Shown: positions 9,149-18,491, counted from the stretch's first letter. The stretch: DNA of 64,000 nt from Sphingomonas sp. G-3-2-10 (GCF_012927115.1 NZ_JABBFY010000001.1:186001-250000); one strand, 5' to 3'. Translations and numbers: made by a program. Notes: generated by a model from the sequence alone, not told the origin.

Positions 9149-9297
9149 CTATATCGGGAAAAGACGCTTTCCCCCGAAATCCGATGCTGGCGAGGATGTC
9201 AAAGAGCGGTTCCGGGTTGCGGAGCGCCTTGAGCCAAGCAGGTGGAATCCAACATTGCAAGTCACATGCGGGCGTTGCGCCGAGAGTGAGCCAAATT

Positions 9298-9320
9298 CCT
9301 TCTCCCGCAAGGGGAGAAGG
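9298..9320. terminator. Hairpin after the dehydratase-like gene
   Basis: CCTTCTCCC (9298-9306) pairs perfectly with GGGAGAAGG (9312-9320). It sits four bases beyond the stop codon of the minus-strand dehydratase-like gene. Read on the minus strand it is followed by AATTTGG, so it is a plausible weak terminator or mRNA-end stabiliser. It also belongs to the window's family of C-rich/G-rich intergenic palindromes. Confidence 0.5.
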
Positions 9321-9323
9321 GGT

Positions 9324-11645
9324 TTAGGCGGTCACCCCCAGCCGCTTCGCGCTCATCTCGGCCGCCGGGCCCTCGAGGAACGCCACGACGCGGCGGTTCA
9401 GATCCTCCTCCGCACCCGGATCGCGGACATAATTGTCCATATCCAGCTCCAGCACCGGGATCCCGGCTTCGCGCAGGGCGCGCAGGACCAGCGGGTCGGC
9501 GTCTGACAGGGCCATCGCGCCATCGACCTGATGCAGCAGCGCTTCCTTGACGTTCCACGCGCCCGCCCAGGTCGCCATGCGCAGTTCGTCTCCCATCGTC
9601 ACGAAGCGGGCGGCGAGGGCGCGGAGCGGGTCCCTCCCACGGTCATGGCGGCGGATATAGCCGTCGGCGGCGAGGCTGAGATACATCGAGCAGACGAACA
9701 CCGCGCCGTGGCTCTCCTCCCAGCGCTGATAGAAACCCATATCGCCCCACACGCCGCGCCCGACGAACATCAGGCGGATACGCTCATTGGGACAGGCGGC
9801 GTCACCATCGGCGGCGCGCTGGACGACTTCCTCGTAAAAGTCCTTCGCGGCGTCGCGGCCCCATAGCGTCCCGCGATGCCATTGCGGCACCATCGTCGCG
9901 GGCATCTGATCGACGACGCTGATCGGCGCGGGGACGGTGCGGGCGACGAGATCGCGGGTTTCGCGGTAGTAGTCCTCCTGCTCGTTGACGAGATCCATGA
10001 CTTCGGCGAGGCGGGCGGGATCGAAGGCCTTGCCGCTGATCTGCTCCAGCTCGGCGATGGCGATCTTCAGCTCGGCTTCGAACAGGTCGAGCCGTTCGCC
10101 TTCGATGAAATGATCCCAGTCCTCGGCGAGGCCGTCCCACCAGTCGATGGGGATTTCCCAGCGGCAATCGACGGTGCGCTGGAAGCATTGCAGCTTCGCG
10201 GCGGTCAGGTCGGACCATGCTTCGAACAGCTTGGGCCCGGCATCGGTGTGGAGGACGACGCCCAGCACGTCGGGCTGGGGCAGACCGCCCCAAGGCGCCT
10301 TTTCGGCGTCATGGTCGAGCGCGGCGGCGGCGCCCTGTGCGCTATAGGCTTCGGCAGCAGGCGGCAGGCCGGCGGCGGCGAGCAGGGTGGCGTAGCGGGC
10401 GCTCTGCTGCTTGGCGGCGACGATCGAGGCCCACCATTGATTGACCACGAACGGGATGCCGAGCGCGCGGAGCATTTCCTGCGGCGAATTGGCGTTGACC
10501 GCGGCGAAGGTATCGCCGGCGGCGGCCTGGGCGCGGATCTCGGCGAACCAGTCGCGCTGATAGGCGCCGAACCGGGCGATGGCCTTCAATGACTTGCGGC
10601 TGCGCGGCGGGGGAGCGGGGCGGGCCCCCTTCGGCGCTTCCGGGGCGGGCGCGGGGGGCTCGGGCGAGATGGCGAAGCCGGTGCCGTGCGGGACGGCGGC
10701 GGCGATCGCTTTCGTTTCCCATGCGGCGGTGTCGGCATTGTCGCCGTGATAATGGACCACCTTGTCGGGGCGGGTTTCGGCGATGCGGGCGGCGAGGCGT
10801 TCGCCGCGCTCGCGGCTTGAGGCGAAGCAGCCGGCGCTGGGCGAGAGTGTCCAGCGGGCGATGTCGGTCAGCGGGGCGAGGCGGGATTCGCCCCAGCCAT
10901 GATCCTCGCCGATGACGGTGCCGTGTTCAGCTTCGATGGCTTCGATCTCGGCCAGCGTCTCGATCTCGACGCCGCTCAGCAGGACGCGGGGGCCGTTTGG
11001 CTCGCGGGCTTCGACTTCGGTGCGGACTTGCGGGAGCAGGCCGAGCAGTTCGGCGGGCGAGAGCGTCGCGGCGGCGGCGAACAGGGCGTGGGCTTCGGTG
11101 CCGGTCAGGCGTGGGCGCAGCGCGTTGAGGGCGCGGAGCCCGGCGCGGATTGCTTCGCCGGTGGCGAGAGCACCGGAATCGGGTGTGCCGCCGAGGCTCG
11201 CGAGCCATGCCTGGGTCTGGGCGAGGCGGGTCGCGTTGTAGCGATGGGTCGGCTCGCGATCGATTACCAGCAGGTCGAGGAACGCGACCGGGGGCAACGC
11301 CATCGCGCCGCAGCGGCCGAGTTCGCGCAGGGTCGCGAAGATCTGGGGCTGGTCGGCATCGGCGTGCGAGATCAGGATCGCGTCGCCTTGGGGAATCGCG
11401 GCGATGGCTGCGAGCAGGGCAAGCCCGCGCTCGGCCATGTCGGCCTTGCCGACCAGCGCGTCGATGGCGGTGCGGTCGTGATTGCCGGGGACGAGGCGCA
11501 CCGGCGCGAGGCCGTGCATATCGACCAGCTCGCGCGGGATATCCCAGCCCAGCGTCCACACCACGCGCTTGCCCGCCGCGCGATGCTCGGCGGCGATGCT
11601 CTGAGGATCGCGGGCGGCGGCGAGGATGCGATCGAGCGCGCTCAT
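9324..11645 (-). CDS. Fused double-domain 2-hydroxyacyl-CoA dehydratase / benzoyl-CoA reductase-like protein without Fe-S cysteines
   Basis: 773 aa made of two HgdB/BcrB-like halves (about 1-325 and 350-773) joined by a Pro/Ala-rich linker (329-350). The C half keeps family landmarks: RIRLMFVGRGVW (623-634) and the closing IPVLELDMDNYVRD (729-742). Known members are two-subunit enzymes in which conserved cysteines hold [4Fe-4S] clusters. Here only six Cys remain (112, 273, 487, 494, 618, 652), and the usual ligand positions read SHADAD, HYHGDNAD, HTDAG and LSDAD. No activator ATPase lies nearby. It is the last gene of the TRAP/CoA-transferase operon, overlapping the preceding gene by 4 nt. 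A CoA-thioester substrate is likely; the reaction is unknown. Confidence 0.7.
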   Translation of the reverse strand: MSALDRILAAARDPQSIAAEHRAAGKRVVWTLGWDIPRELVDMHGLAPVRLVPGNHDRTAIDALVGKADMAERGLALLAAIAAIPQGDAILISHADADQPQIFATLRELGRCGAMALPPVAFLDLLVIDREPTHRYNATRLAQTQAWLASLGGTPDSGALATGEAIRAGLRALNALRPRLTGTEAHALFAAAATLSPAELLGLLPQVRTEVEAREPNGPRVLLSGVEIETLAEIEAIEAEHGTVIGEDHGWGESRLAPLTDIARWTLSPSAGCFASSRERGERLAARIAETRPDKVVHYHGDNADTAAWETKAIAAAVPHGTGFAISPEPPAPAPEAPKGARPAPPPRSRKSLKAIARFGAYQRDWFAEIRAQAAAGDTFAAVNANSPQEMLRALGIPFVVNQWWASIVAAKQQSARYATLLAAAGLPPAAEAYSAQGAAAALDHDAEKAPWGGLPQPDVLGVVLHTDAGPKLFEAWSDLTAAKLQCFQRTVDCRWEIPIDWWDGLAEDWDHFIEGERLDLFEAELKIAIAELEQISGKAFDPARLAEVMDLVNEQEDYYRETRDLVARTVPAPISVVDQMPATMVPQWHRGTLWGRDAAKDFYEEVVQRAADGDAACPNERIRLMFVGRGVWGDMGFYQRWEESHGAVFVCSMYLSLAADGYIRRHDRGRDPLRALAARFVTMGDELRMATWAGAWNVKEALLHQVDGAMALSDADPLVLRALREAGIPVLELDMDNYVRDPGAEEDLNRRVVAFLEGPAAEMSAKRLGVTA

Positions 11646-12889
11646 GCGACCACGCCGGCGGCGGTCAGTGCGGCGAGCTTGGCATCGTCATAGCCGAGGA
11701 TGTCGCCATAGACCGAGCCGTTATGCTCGCCGATCGCGACCGGCAGCACATCGTCGAAGCCGGTGCGCGCGCCCGAGAAGCGGATCGGGATTCCGGCGGT
11801 GCGCAGTTCGTCGCCCGAGGGGTAGGCCGGATGCGAGATGGCGTTGGTTTCCTCGCGCGCGACGACGCGGGGGTCGACCAGCGCATCTTCGGGATGGCGG
11901 ACTTCGGCGACGGGGACGCCTTCGGCTTCCAGCTTGGCGACGACTTCGGCCAGCGGCAGGGTGCGCGACCAGGCGTTGATGCGCGCCTCGAGCTGGTTGG
12001 CGTTGGCGACGCGGCTGTCGCGCGTGGCATAGGCGGGATCGTCGATCAGGCCGGGTTCGCCCATCGCGCGGAACAGGCCGGCGGCGAGCTTCTGATGCAC
12101 CGCGACCACCGCGACATAGCCGTCGGCGCATTCGAACACGCCGAAGGGGGAGAGGCGCTGGACCGTGAGACCGGTACGCGCAGGCATGTCGACCGCGCGC
12201 ATCGCCGCCCAATTCTCGATCGCGACGAATGAAGTGAGCGCGCCGAGCATCGAGACGTCGACATGCTGGCCGACGCCGGTGCGGTGACGCTGTTCGAGCG
12301 CGGAGAGGATGCCGATCACCGCGAAGACCGGCGCGAGCATGTCGGCCATCGGGATGCCGATGCGGACCGGGGGATGATCGTGCTCGCCGCTGGTGTACAT
12401 CGCGCCGGAAAGGGCCTGGATGACGATGTCCATCGCCTTGCCGTCGGGCGCGTCGGCGCCGAAGCCGCTGAGCGAGGCATAGACGATGCGCGGGTTCACC
12501 TCGCGGGCGAAGTCGTAGCCGACGCCGAGGCGGTCGGCGGTGCCGGCGGTGAAATTCTCCACCACGATATCGGCGGTACGGACCAGATCGGCGAAGACTT
12601 GCTTCGCCTGGGGGTGCTTCAGGTTCAGTGCGACGCCGCGCTTGCCGCGTGCGCGGGTGAGGTGCGAGATCGAGATATCGTCCTCGTGCCGTCGCTCGAT
12701 CACCACGCCGTCGCGGCCGACATAGGGACTGTTCTCGCGCGCGAGGTCGCCGCCCTTGGGGTCCTCGACCTTGATGACTTCGGCGCCGAGGCCCGCGAGC
12801 AGCAGCGTGGCGTAAGGCCCTGCCAGCGCGCGGGTGAGGTCGATGACGCGCAAGCCTTCGAGCGGGCGGGGATTGGTGGGGTCGATCAT
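11642..12889 (-). CDS. CaiB/BaiF family (class III) CoA-transferase, copy 1
   Basis: 415 aa, full length for the family. Class III enzymes move CoA between carboxylic acids through an aspartyl-CoA thioester. The N-terminal Rossmann part is clear (LEGLRVIDLTRALAGPYATL, then LGAEVIKVEDP). The catalytic Asp falls at D183 in IPMADMLAPVFA, followed by the conserved ALEQRHRTGVGQHVDVSM stretch. It overlaps its neighbours by 4 nt on both sides (ATGA type), which indicates translational coupling. The donor and acceptor acids are not evident. Confidence 0.9.
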   Translation of the reverse strand: MIDPTNPRPLEGLRVIDLTRALAGPYATLLLAGLGAEVIKVEDPKGGDLARENSPYVGRDGVVIERRHEDDISISHLTRARGKRGVALNLKHPQAKQVFADLVRTADIVVENFTAGTADRLGVGYDFAREVNPRIVYASLSGFGADAPDGKAMDIVIQALSGAMYTSGEHDHPPVRIGIPMADMLAPVFAVIGILSALEQRHRTGVGQHVDVSMLGALTSFVAIENWAAMRAVDMPARTGLTVQRLSPFGVFECADGYVAVVAVHQKLAAGLFRAMGEPGLIDDPAYATRDSRVANANQLEARINAWSRTLPLAEVVAKLEAEGVPVAEVRHPEDALVDPRVVAREETNAISHPAYPSGDELRTAGIPIRFSGARTGFDDVLPVAIGEHNGSVYGDILGYDDAKLAALTAAGVVA

Positions 12890-14019
12890 TGGAGGCCCAG
12901 TTCTTTCAATATGTCGTCATTGTCGGCGCCGGCGATCCGTGCCGCGCGGGGCGGGACGGGGGGCGTATCGGAGAGGTGGATCGGCGAGCCGATCTGGCGG
13001 ACCGGGCCGCCTTCGGACTCGACGGTGATCGCCATGCCGCGCGCGATATTGTGCGGATCGGCCAGCGCTTCCTCGATGGAGGAAACCGGCGCGAACTGCG
13101 TGTCGGCTGCGCCGAGCAGCGCGAGCCAATGCGCCAGCGGCTTCTCGGCGAAGGCAGTTTCGAGGAAGGCGCGGATGCCCGGGCGGGCGGCCTTGTCGTT
13201 CTGGAGCGGCGCATAGTCGGGGCGGCCCATCGCTTCGCAGAAACGCTGCCAGTAGCGCGGCTCCATGTCGGTGGTGACGAGGAAGCGATCGTCGGCGGTG
13301 CGGTAGATGCCGATATCGGCGCGGTGGCGGCCGCGCGGCGGGGCTTTCGACAGGTCCGGGTTGCGCGAGATGACGTTGCCGATCAGCGCCATCGCGCTGT
13401 CCGACATGGCGATGTCGACCGCCTGACCCCGGCCGGTGGTGGCGCGGGCGAGGAGAGCGGCGAGGATGCCGATGACGGCGTTCGATCCGGTCAGCAGATC
13501 GGCGGCGGGGACGCCCGCGAAGCCGGGGGCGTCGGGATCCTCGCCGATCCGCGACAGGGCGCCCGCGACGGCGAGGGCGACGGGATCGTGGCCGGGCTTG
13601 TCGCGGTAGGGACCGGTCTGGCCGCAAAGGGTAACCGAGGCATAGACGAGGCGCGGGTTGAGCGCGGCCATCGGTTCGTAGCCATAGCCCATGCTGGCGA
13701 GAACGCCGGGGCGGTAATCCTCGACCAGCACATCGGCGCGGCGGACCAGTTCCTCGAGCACCGGGCGAGAGGCGTCTGCGCCGGGATCGATCAGCAGGCT
13801 GCGCTTGCCGCGCGCGAACACGTCCTGCGCGCGGATGCGGGCGCGCTCGGCCTCGGGCAGCTTGTCCCAGCCGAATACCTGCGCCTGCTTGGCCAGTTCG
13901 CGCGGATGCTCGATGCGGATGACTTCGGCGCCGAGATCGGCGAGCAGCCAGGTGCAATAGGGGCCGGGGAGGAACTTGGAGAAGTCGACCACCCGGATGC
14001 CGGCGAGGGGGCCGTTCAT
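12886..14019 (-). CDS. CaiB/BaiF family CoA-transferase, copy 2
   Basis: 377 aa from the ATG at 14019, which gives the family N terminus MNGPLAGIRVVDFSKFLPGP and a 4-nt overlap with the upstream gene. The catalytic Asp is D174 (VPAADLLTG), followed by AALLARATTGRGQAVDIAMS. The family fold is complete, and the protein is clearly diverged from the other three copies, so these are not recent duplicates. It is co-transcribed in the TRAP operon. It could be the active partner of the Asp-less copy 3 encoded directly before it. Confidence 0.88.
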   Translation of the reverse strand: MNGPLAGIRVVDFSKFLPGPYCTWLLADLGAEVIRIEHPRELAKQAQVFGWDKLPEAERARIRAQDVFARGKRSLLIDPGADASRPVLEELVRRADVLVEDYRPGVLASMGYGYEPMAALNPRLVYASVTLCGQTGPYRDKPGHDPVALAVAGALSRIGEDPDAPGFAGVPAADLLTGSNAVIGILAALLARATTGRGQAVDIAMSDSAMALIGNVISRNPDLSKAPPRGRHRADIGIYRTADDRFLVTTDMEPRYWQRFCEAMGRPDYAPLQNDKAARPGIRAFLETAFAEKPLAHWLALLGAADTQFAPVSSIEEALADPHNIARGMAITVESEGGPVRQIGSPIHLSDTPPVPPRAARIAGADNDDILKELGLQ

Positions 14020-15026
14020 GGCCCGACCTCCCGGAAGAGGGGGCCGGGGATCTTGACGGTCTTTCCGGCGACGGTGGCTTCTTCCCACAGGCCGCGCGCG
14101 GCGAGATGGTCGCTGGCCAGCACATCCTCGACTTCGCTGATCGCGGAGAGGCCCATGCCGTGTTTGTTGGAGAGGATGGTCAGCGTGGCGCGGTCCTTGG
14201 TGGCGAGCCAGGCTTCGACCACCGACTCCCAGCGCTGAAGGATTTCCTGCGGCATGTCGGCGACGAGGATCGCGTCCCAGTCGACCTCCGCCAGTTCGCC
14301 GGCCATGCCGTCCTCGGCCATGCGCGCGACGGTGGCGCGCATCATCGGCTGGTTGTCGACCAAGGCCCAGGTGACCCAGCCGTCCTTCGCGCGCCACACC
14401 TGGCGTACGCCCGACTTGCCGCGGATCAGGAGGTTACCGGTGCGGGTGCCGACCTTGCCGTTCCACTCCCATGTCAGCGGCTCGCGGTAATTGGCGAGCA
14501 CGGCCGAGCGATAGGCCGAGACCTGCGCCTGCTGGCCAAGCCCATCGGCGGCGCGGGCGTGGAGCGCGGTGAGCGCGGCGATGGCGCCCTGAATGCCCGC
14601 GAGCGCCCAGGCCTGACGGCCGGGCAAGGTGAGCGGCGGGCGGCCGGGATCGCCGACGATGGTCATCAGGCCGGATCGGGCCATCAGCGTCAGATCGGTC
14701 GCCGGGCGGCCGTCATTGGCGCGGCCTGCGTCGAAGGGGAGGATCGCGACGTCGATGAGCTTCGGGTTGCGCATGGCCAGTGCTTCGGGGCTGAGTTCGG
14801 GCGGGCAGGCTTCGGGGCCGCGAAAGACGATATCGGCGGCGTCGATCAGGTCGAGCAACGGGGTGTCGCTGGTCACCTTGCCGTGCTGGTCCATCGCCAG
14901 TTCGGCGGCATCGCGTTCGGACGTGCCGGTCGTTACGACTTCAGCGCCGAGCCGCGCGAGCAGGGCTCCTGCGTAGGCGCCGAGATCGCGGGTGAGGTCG
15001 ACCACCCTGATATGGCTGAGCATCAT
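14016..15026 (-). CDS. CaiB/BaiF family protein lacking the catalytic Asp, copy 3
   Basis: 336 aa, short for the family. The N terminus (IRVVDLTRDLGAYAGALLAR, then LGAEVV) and the later GQQAQVSAYRS region match class III CoA-transferases. At the position of the catalytic Asp the sequence reads LPGRQAWALAG, with Q138 in place of D. A similar situation is known in benzylsuccinate CoA-transferase, where one subunit of a heteromer lacks the active Asp. I infer a structural or substrate-binding subunit working with copy 2 or copy 4. Tandem ATG codons start it (15026 or 15023). Confidence 0.78.
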   Translation of the reverse strand: MMLSHIRVVDLTRDLGAYAGALLARLGAEVVTTGTSERDAAELAMDQHGKVTSDTPLLDLIDAADIVFRGPEACPPELSPEALAMRNPKLIDVAILPFDAGRANDGRPATDLTLMARSGLMTIVGDPGRPPLTLPGRQAWALAGIQGAIAALTALHARAADGLGQQAQVSAYRSAVLANYREPLTWEWNGKVGTRTGNLLIRGKSGVRQVWRAKDGWVTWALVDNQPMMRATVARMAEDGMAGELAEVDWDAILVADMPQEILQRWESVVEAWLATKDRATLTILSNKHGMGLSAISEVEDVLASDHLAARGLWEEATVAGKTVKIPGPLFREVGP

Positions 15027-16153
15027 GCGAGGACTCCTTCAGCGGCGAGGCTCGCGACTTCATCGGCGCTCATGCCCAGAAAGCCTTCGAAGACATGGGC
15101 GTTGTGCTCGCCCAGCTTGGGTGGCGGGGTGACCTTTATCTCGGAGCGCGAGAAGTGCGTCGGCGGGGCCGGCATCTCGCAGCTGCCCAGCACCTTGTCG
15201 TCGATGCGAACATAGTGACCGCCCTCGGCCAGCTCCGGATCGGTGAAGACGTCGCGGCCGTCGAACACCGCTTCGGCGGGGATGCCGGCAGCGGCGAGGC
15301 GATCGGCGACGGCGTGCTTGTCCTGCGTCGCGGTCCAGCCTGCCAGGTCCGTCCCCCCGGTCAACTGCGCCAGCGCTGCGGCGTCGGTATCGTCGCGGAT
15401 CGCCACGGCGACCCACTGGTCATGCCCGCGCGCGGGATAGACGCCCTGCCGGATCGTCGGAGACTCATTGCCGCGCTTGGGCGAGGGCGAAAGCTGCTCC
15501 TGCACCAGCACGTCGCCGAGGATATGGACCAAAGGCTCGACCTGCGAGACGTCGATATGGCGGCCCACGCCGGTCACCCGGCGATGTTCGAGCGCGGCGA
15601 GGACGCCCATCGTCGCGAACATCGGGGCGATCACGTCGCCATAAGCGAAGGGCGGCATGTGCGGCGGCGTTTCGGGCCAGCCCGACAGGGCGGCGAGGCC
15701 GGAGAGCGCGGCGGCGCTGTTGCCATAGCCGCGCAGGTCCGACATCGGGCCGGTGCGACCCGCGACGCTGACCGAGAGCATGATGATCTCGGGGCGCTTC
15801 GCACTCAACGTCGCGTAATCGAGGCCGAGGCGTTCCATGAAGCCCTTGCCGAAATTCTCGACCACCACGTCGGCCCAGTCGGTCAGCCGCTTCGCGATTT
15901 CCACGCCGCGCGGATCGGCGAGGTTGATCGTCACGCCCAGCTTGCTGGTGTTGGTGATCGCGAAGAAGGCCGATCCGTCGGGGTTGCGCTTGCCGTCCTT
16001 GAACGGGGGGCTCATCCGGCCGAGGTCGAGCCGCTTGGCGCTTTCGACCTTCACCACCACCGCGCCGTGATCGGCGAGGTCCTTGGTCGCGCGGGGGCCG
16101 GCGCCGACCCAGCTGAAATCCGCGATCTTCACGCCTTCAAGGGCTTGCGTCAT
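15023..16153 (-). CDS. CaiB/BaiF family CoA-transferase, copy 4
   Basis: 376 aa from the ATG at 16153, which overlaps the solute-binding-protein stop by 4 nt and gives the N terminus MTQALEGVKIADFSWVGAGP. The catalytic Asp is D173 (FAYGDVIAPMFA), followed by AALEHRRVTGVGRHIDVSQ. It is the first of the four CoA-transferases in the operon, directly after the transport genes. This fits activation of the imported acid to its CoA thioester using another acyl-CoA as donor; that role is inferred from context. Confidence 0.9.
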   Translation of the reverse strand: MTQALEGVKIADFSWVGAGPRATKDLADHGAVVVKVESAKRLDLGRMSPPFKDGKRNPDGSAFFAITNTSKLGVTINLADPRGVEIAKRLTDWADVVVENFGKGFMERLGLDYATLSAKRPEIIMLSVSVAGRTGPMSDLRGYGNSAAALSGLAALSGWPETPPHMPPFAYGDVIAPMFATMGVLAALEHRRVTGVGRHIDVSQVEPLVHILGDVLVQEQLSPSPKRGNESPTIRQGVYPARGHDQWVAVAIRDDTDAAALAQLTGGTDLAGWTATQDKHAVADRLAAAGIPAEAVFDGRDVFTDPELAEGGHYVRIDDKVLGSCEMPAPPTHFSRSEIKVTPPPKLGEHNAHVFEGFLGMSADEVASLAAEGVLA

Positions 16154-17184
16154 TTCGGGTCTCCGCAACCGGCGGGAACGCCGTTCTGGACAAGCTGGGC
16201 AGCGCGATTGGCCATGCCGGGGCCATCGACGCCGAAGGGTTCGAGATACTTCGCGATGCGGAAGGCGTTGTCGCGATAGAGCGCGTCGAAGCGCGCCTGA
16301 TCGGCGGCGGGCATCGGGATGATGTTCAGCCCGGCTTCCTTCGCATAGTCGAACCCGTCGATCAGCGCGCGATCGATCGAGGCGACCATCGCGTCTTCCC
16401 ACACCTTCTCGCTTTCGATGAAGATCGCCTTGTCGGCGTCGCTCAGGCGGTTCCACACCTGCATCGACAGCGCCCGGCCCGGATAGGCGCCGCGCGGGAT
16501 CTTGATGGTCGAGAAATATTTGCCGACGTCCGCGAGGTGCATCGAGCGCAGCGCGTCGGCGGGGGCAACCACGCCGTCGATCACGCCCTTGGCCATCGCC
16601 GGATAGACTTCGGCCATCGACATGTTGACCACATCGACGCCGAGCGAGCGCAGCACGTCCGCCGTGTCGGCCTGGGCGCGCAGGCGCAGGCCCTGCAAGT
16701 CGGCGAGGCTGCGGATCGGCTTGTTCCGCGTGAGGATGCCAGGGAAGTTGCCGCCCTGCACCGCGAGCACGCGCAGGCCCTTAAGCTCGGCGTTCATCGC
16801 CGGAAATTCCTCGGCGAGGCAGCGATAGACCGCGATCTGCTGACCGATATCCTTCACGCCCGAATAGAAGCTGGGCTGGATCCGCTGGGTATGCGCGCTG
16901 CGGGCATACATCGGCGTGACCATGCCGATGTCCGCGACGCCGTGGCGGATTTCGAGCATGTTCTCGTTAGACGAGAGCAGATGCCCGCCCCAGTGCGGGT
17001 GGATCTTGATCCGCCCGCCGGTCTTCGCCTCGATCCACTTCATCCAGATGATGTCGGCGCGGCTGAAGGGGTGGGTGGCGGTGTAGGGGCTGGCATAGCT
17101 CAGCACCTGCACGTTCGGATCGGGCGTGCCGCAGGCCGAAAGGGTGAGCGCGGCAGCAAATGCGAGGAAGCGCTTCATCTGCAT
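16150..17184 (-). CDS. TRAP transporter solute-binding protein (DctP family), lipoprotein
   Basis: 344 aa. A lipoprotein signal (MKRFLAFAAALTLSAC, Cys as lipidation site) is followed by a DctP-type binding fold. The family signature is present: LQGLRLRAQADTADVLRSLG and VYPAMAKGVIDGVVAPADAL, the segment containing the Arg that pairs with an organic acid carboxylate. I place the start at 17184, where TGATG couples it to the DctM stop; an internal ATG at 17178 is equally possible. It would capture a carboxylate in the periplasm for the DctQM membrane subunits. The lipid anchor is less common than a soluble form. Confidence 0.88.
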   Translation of the reverse strand: MQMKRFLAFAAALTLSACGTPDPNVQVLSYASPYTATHPFSRADIIWMKWIEAKTGGRIKIHPHWGGHLLSSNENMLEIRHGVADIGMVTPMYARSAHTQRIQPSFYSGVKDIGQQIAVYRCLAEEFPAMNAELKGLRVLAVQGGNFPGILTRNKPIRSLADLQGLRLRAQADTADVLRSLGVDVVNMSMAEVYPAMAKGVIDGVVAPADALRSMHLADVGKYFSTIKIPRGAYPGRALSMQVWNRLSDADKAIFIESEKVWEDAMVASIDRALIDGFDYAKEAGLNIIPMPAADQARFDALYRDNAFRIAKYLEPFGVDGPGMANRAAQLVQNGVPAGCGDPK

Positions 17185-18491
17185 CACCCCTGGATCGACG
17201 GCAGCCACAGCACGACCGCCGGGAAGGCGATCAGCATGGCGAGGTGGAGGAAATCGCTGACGAGGAACGGGATCACGCCGCGGAAGATCGACCCCAGCGG
17301 AATGTCCCGCGCGCCGGCGTGGATCACATAGACGTTGAACCCCAGAGGCGGGTGGACGAAGCCGATCTCCATCGTGCGGACGAGGAAGATGCCGAACCAG
17401 ACCGGGCTGAGGCCGAGGCTGTGGATCACCGGCAGCAGGATCGGCGTCATCAGCAGCATCAGCGCCAGACCGTCGAGGAACGATCCGAGCAGCAGCAGGA
17501 TGATCGCCATCACGATCACCGCCATCGTCGGCGAGGCGCCGGCCGATTCGACCAGGGCGGTCATGTGATCGGGGATTTCGGTGACGCTGACGAAGGTGGA
17601 GAAGACGATCGCGCCGATCACGATCGCATAGATCATGCCGGTGGTGCGCAGCGTCTCGAACAGCGCACGGCTCAGCGCTTCGCGGGTGAATTTGCGGCGG
17701 AGCAACAGGATACCCAGCGCGCCGACGCAGCCGATCGAGGCAGCTTCGGTGGGGGTGAACCAGCCGAGCACCAGCCCGCCGACGACGAACAGCACCAGCA
17801 GCGAGATGTCGGCGATGCGGATCGCCGCCGCGCCACGCTCGCGCCAGGTCGCGCGCGGTCCCGGCGGGGCCAACTCGGGCTTCCAGCGGACCATGATCAG
17901 GATCACGGCGACGTAGAACAATGCCTGGGTGATGCCGGGGATGACGGCGGCCGCGAACAGCTTGCCGATCGATTGTTCGGCGATGATGCCGAACACGATC
18001 AGCGCGCCGCTGGGCGGGATCAGCGAGCCGAGCGTACCGCCGGCTGCCAGCGCGCCAGCCGCGAAGCCGGGATGGTAGCCCTGACGCCGCATCTCAGGAA
18101 GCGCAACCGCGCTGACGGTGGCTACCGTGGCGAGGCTCGATCCGCTGATCGCGCCGAAGCCCGCGCAGCCGCCGATGGAGGCGACGCCCAGGCCGCCGCG
18201 CTTGTGGCCGACCAGCTTGGCGGCGAGGCCGAAGAAATCGCCGCTGGCGCCCGCCGCGAAGCAGATCTGCGCCATCAGCATGAAGAGGGGGAGGACGCCC
18301 AGCTCGTAGCGCGACACGGTGTCGAACGCGATCACGCCGACCTTGATCAGCGCGGCCTCGGGCGAAAGCAGCAGGGCGAGGCCCAGCGTGCCGATCAGCG
18401 CGAGCGACGCGCCGATGGGGATGCCCGCCATCAGGATGATCAGAAGGACCGCGAAGGCGATCAGGCCGATGGTTTCGGGAAGCAGGGTCAC
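17184..18491 (-). CDS. TRAP transporter large permease subunit (DctM family)
   Basis: 435 aa, with about a dozen hydrophobic segments and the DctM hallmarks (FMLMAQICFAAGASGDFF, SGSSLATVATVSAVALPEM, GTLGSLIPPSGALIVFG). This subunit couples uptake to a sodium or proton gradient. The start is a GTG at 18491 overlapping the DctQ stop by 4 nt (GTGA). It stands in the order DctQ-DctM-DctP-CoA-transferases, so uptake and CoA activation are made together. Confidence 0.92.
   Translation of the reverse strand: MTLLPETIGLIAFAVLLIILMAGIPIGASLALIGTLGLALLLSPEAALIKVGVIAFDTVSRYELGVLPLFMLMAQICFAAGASGDFFGLAAKLVGHKRGGLGVASIGGCAGFGAISGSSLATVATVSAVALPEMRRQGYHPGFAAGALAAGGTLGSLIPPSGALIVFGIIAEQSIGKLFAAAVIPGITQALFYVAVILIMVRWKPELAPPGPRATWRERGAAAIRIADISLLVLFVVGGLVLGWFTPTEAASIGCVGALGILLLRRKFTREALSRALFETLRTTGMIYAIVIGAIVFSTFVSVTEIPDHMTALVESAGASPTMAVIVMAIILLLLGSFLDGLALMLLMTPILLPVIHSLGLSPVWFGIFLVRTMEIGFVHPPLGFNVYVIHAGARDIPLGSIFRGVIPFLVSDFLHLAMLIAFPAVVLWLPSIQG

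Noticed and set aside
9129..9506. Possible small gene in the gap after the first P450
   Set aside because: It runs into the dehydratase-like gene on the other strand, uses a GTG inside the tandem repeat, and has no family features.
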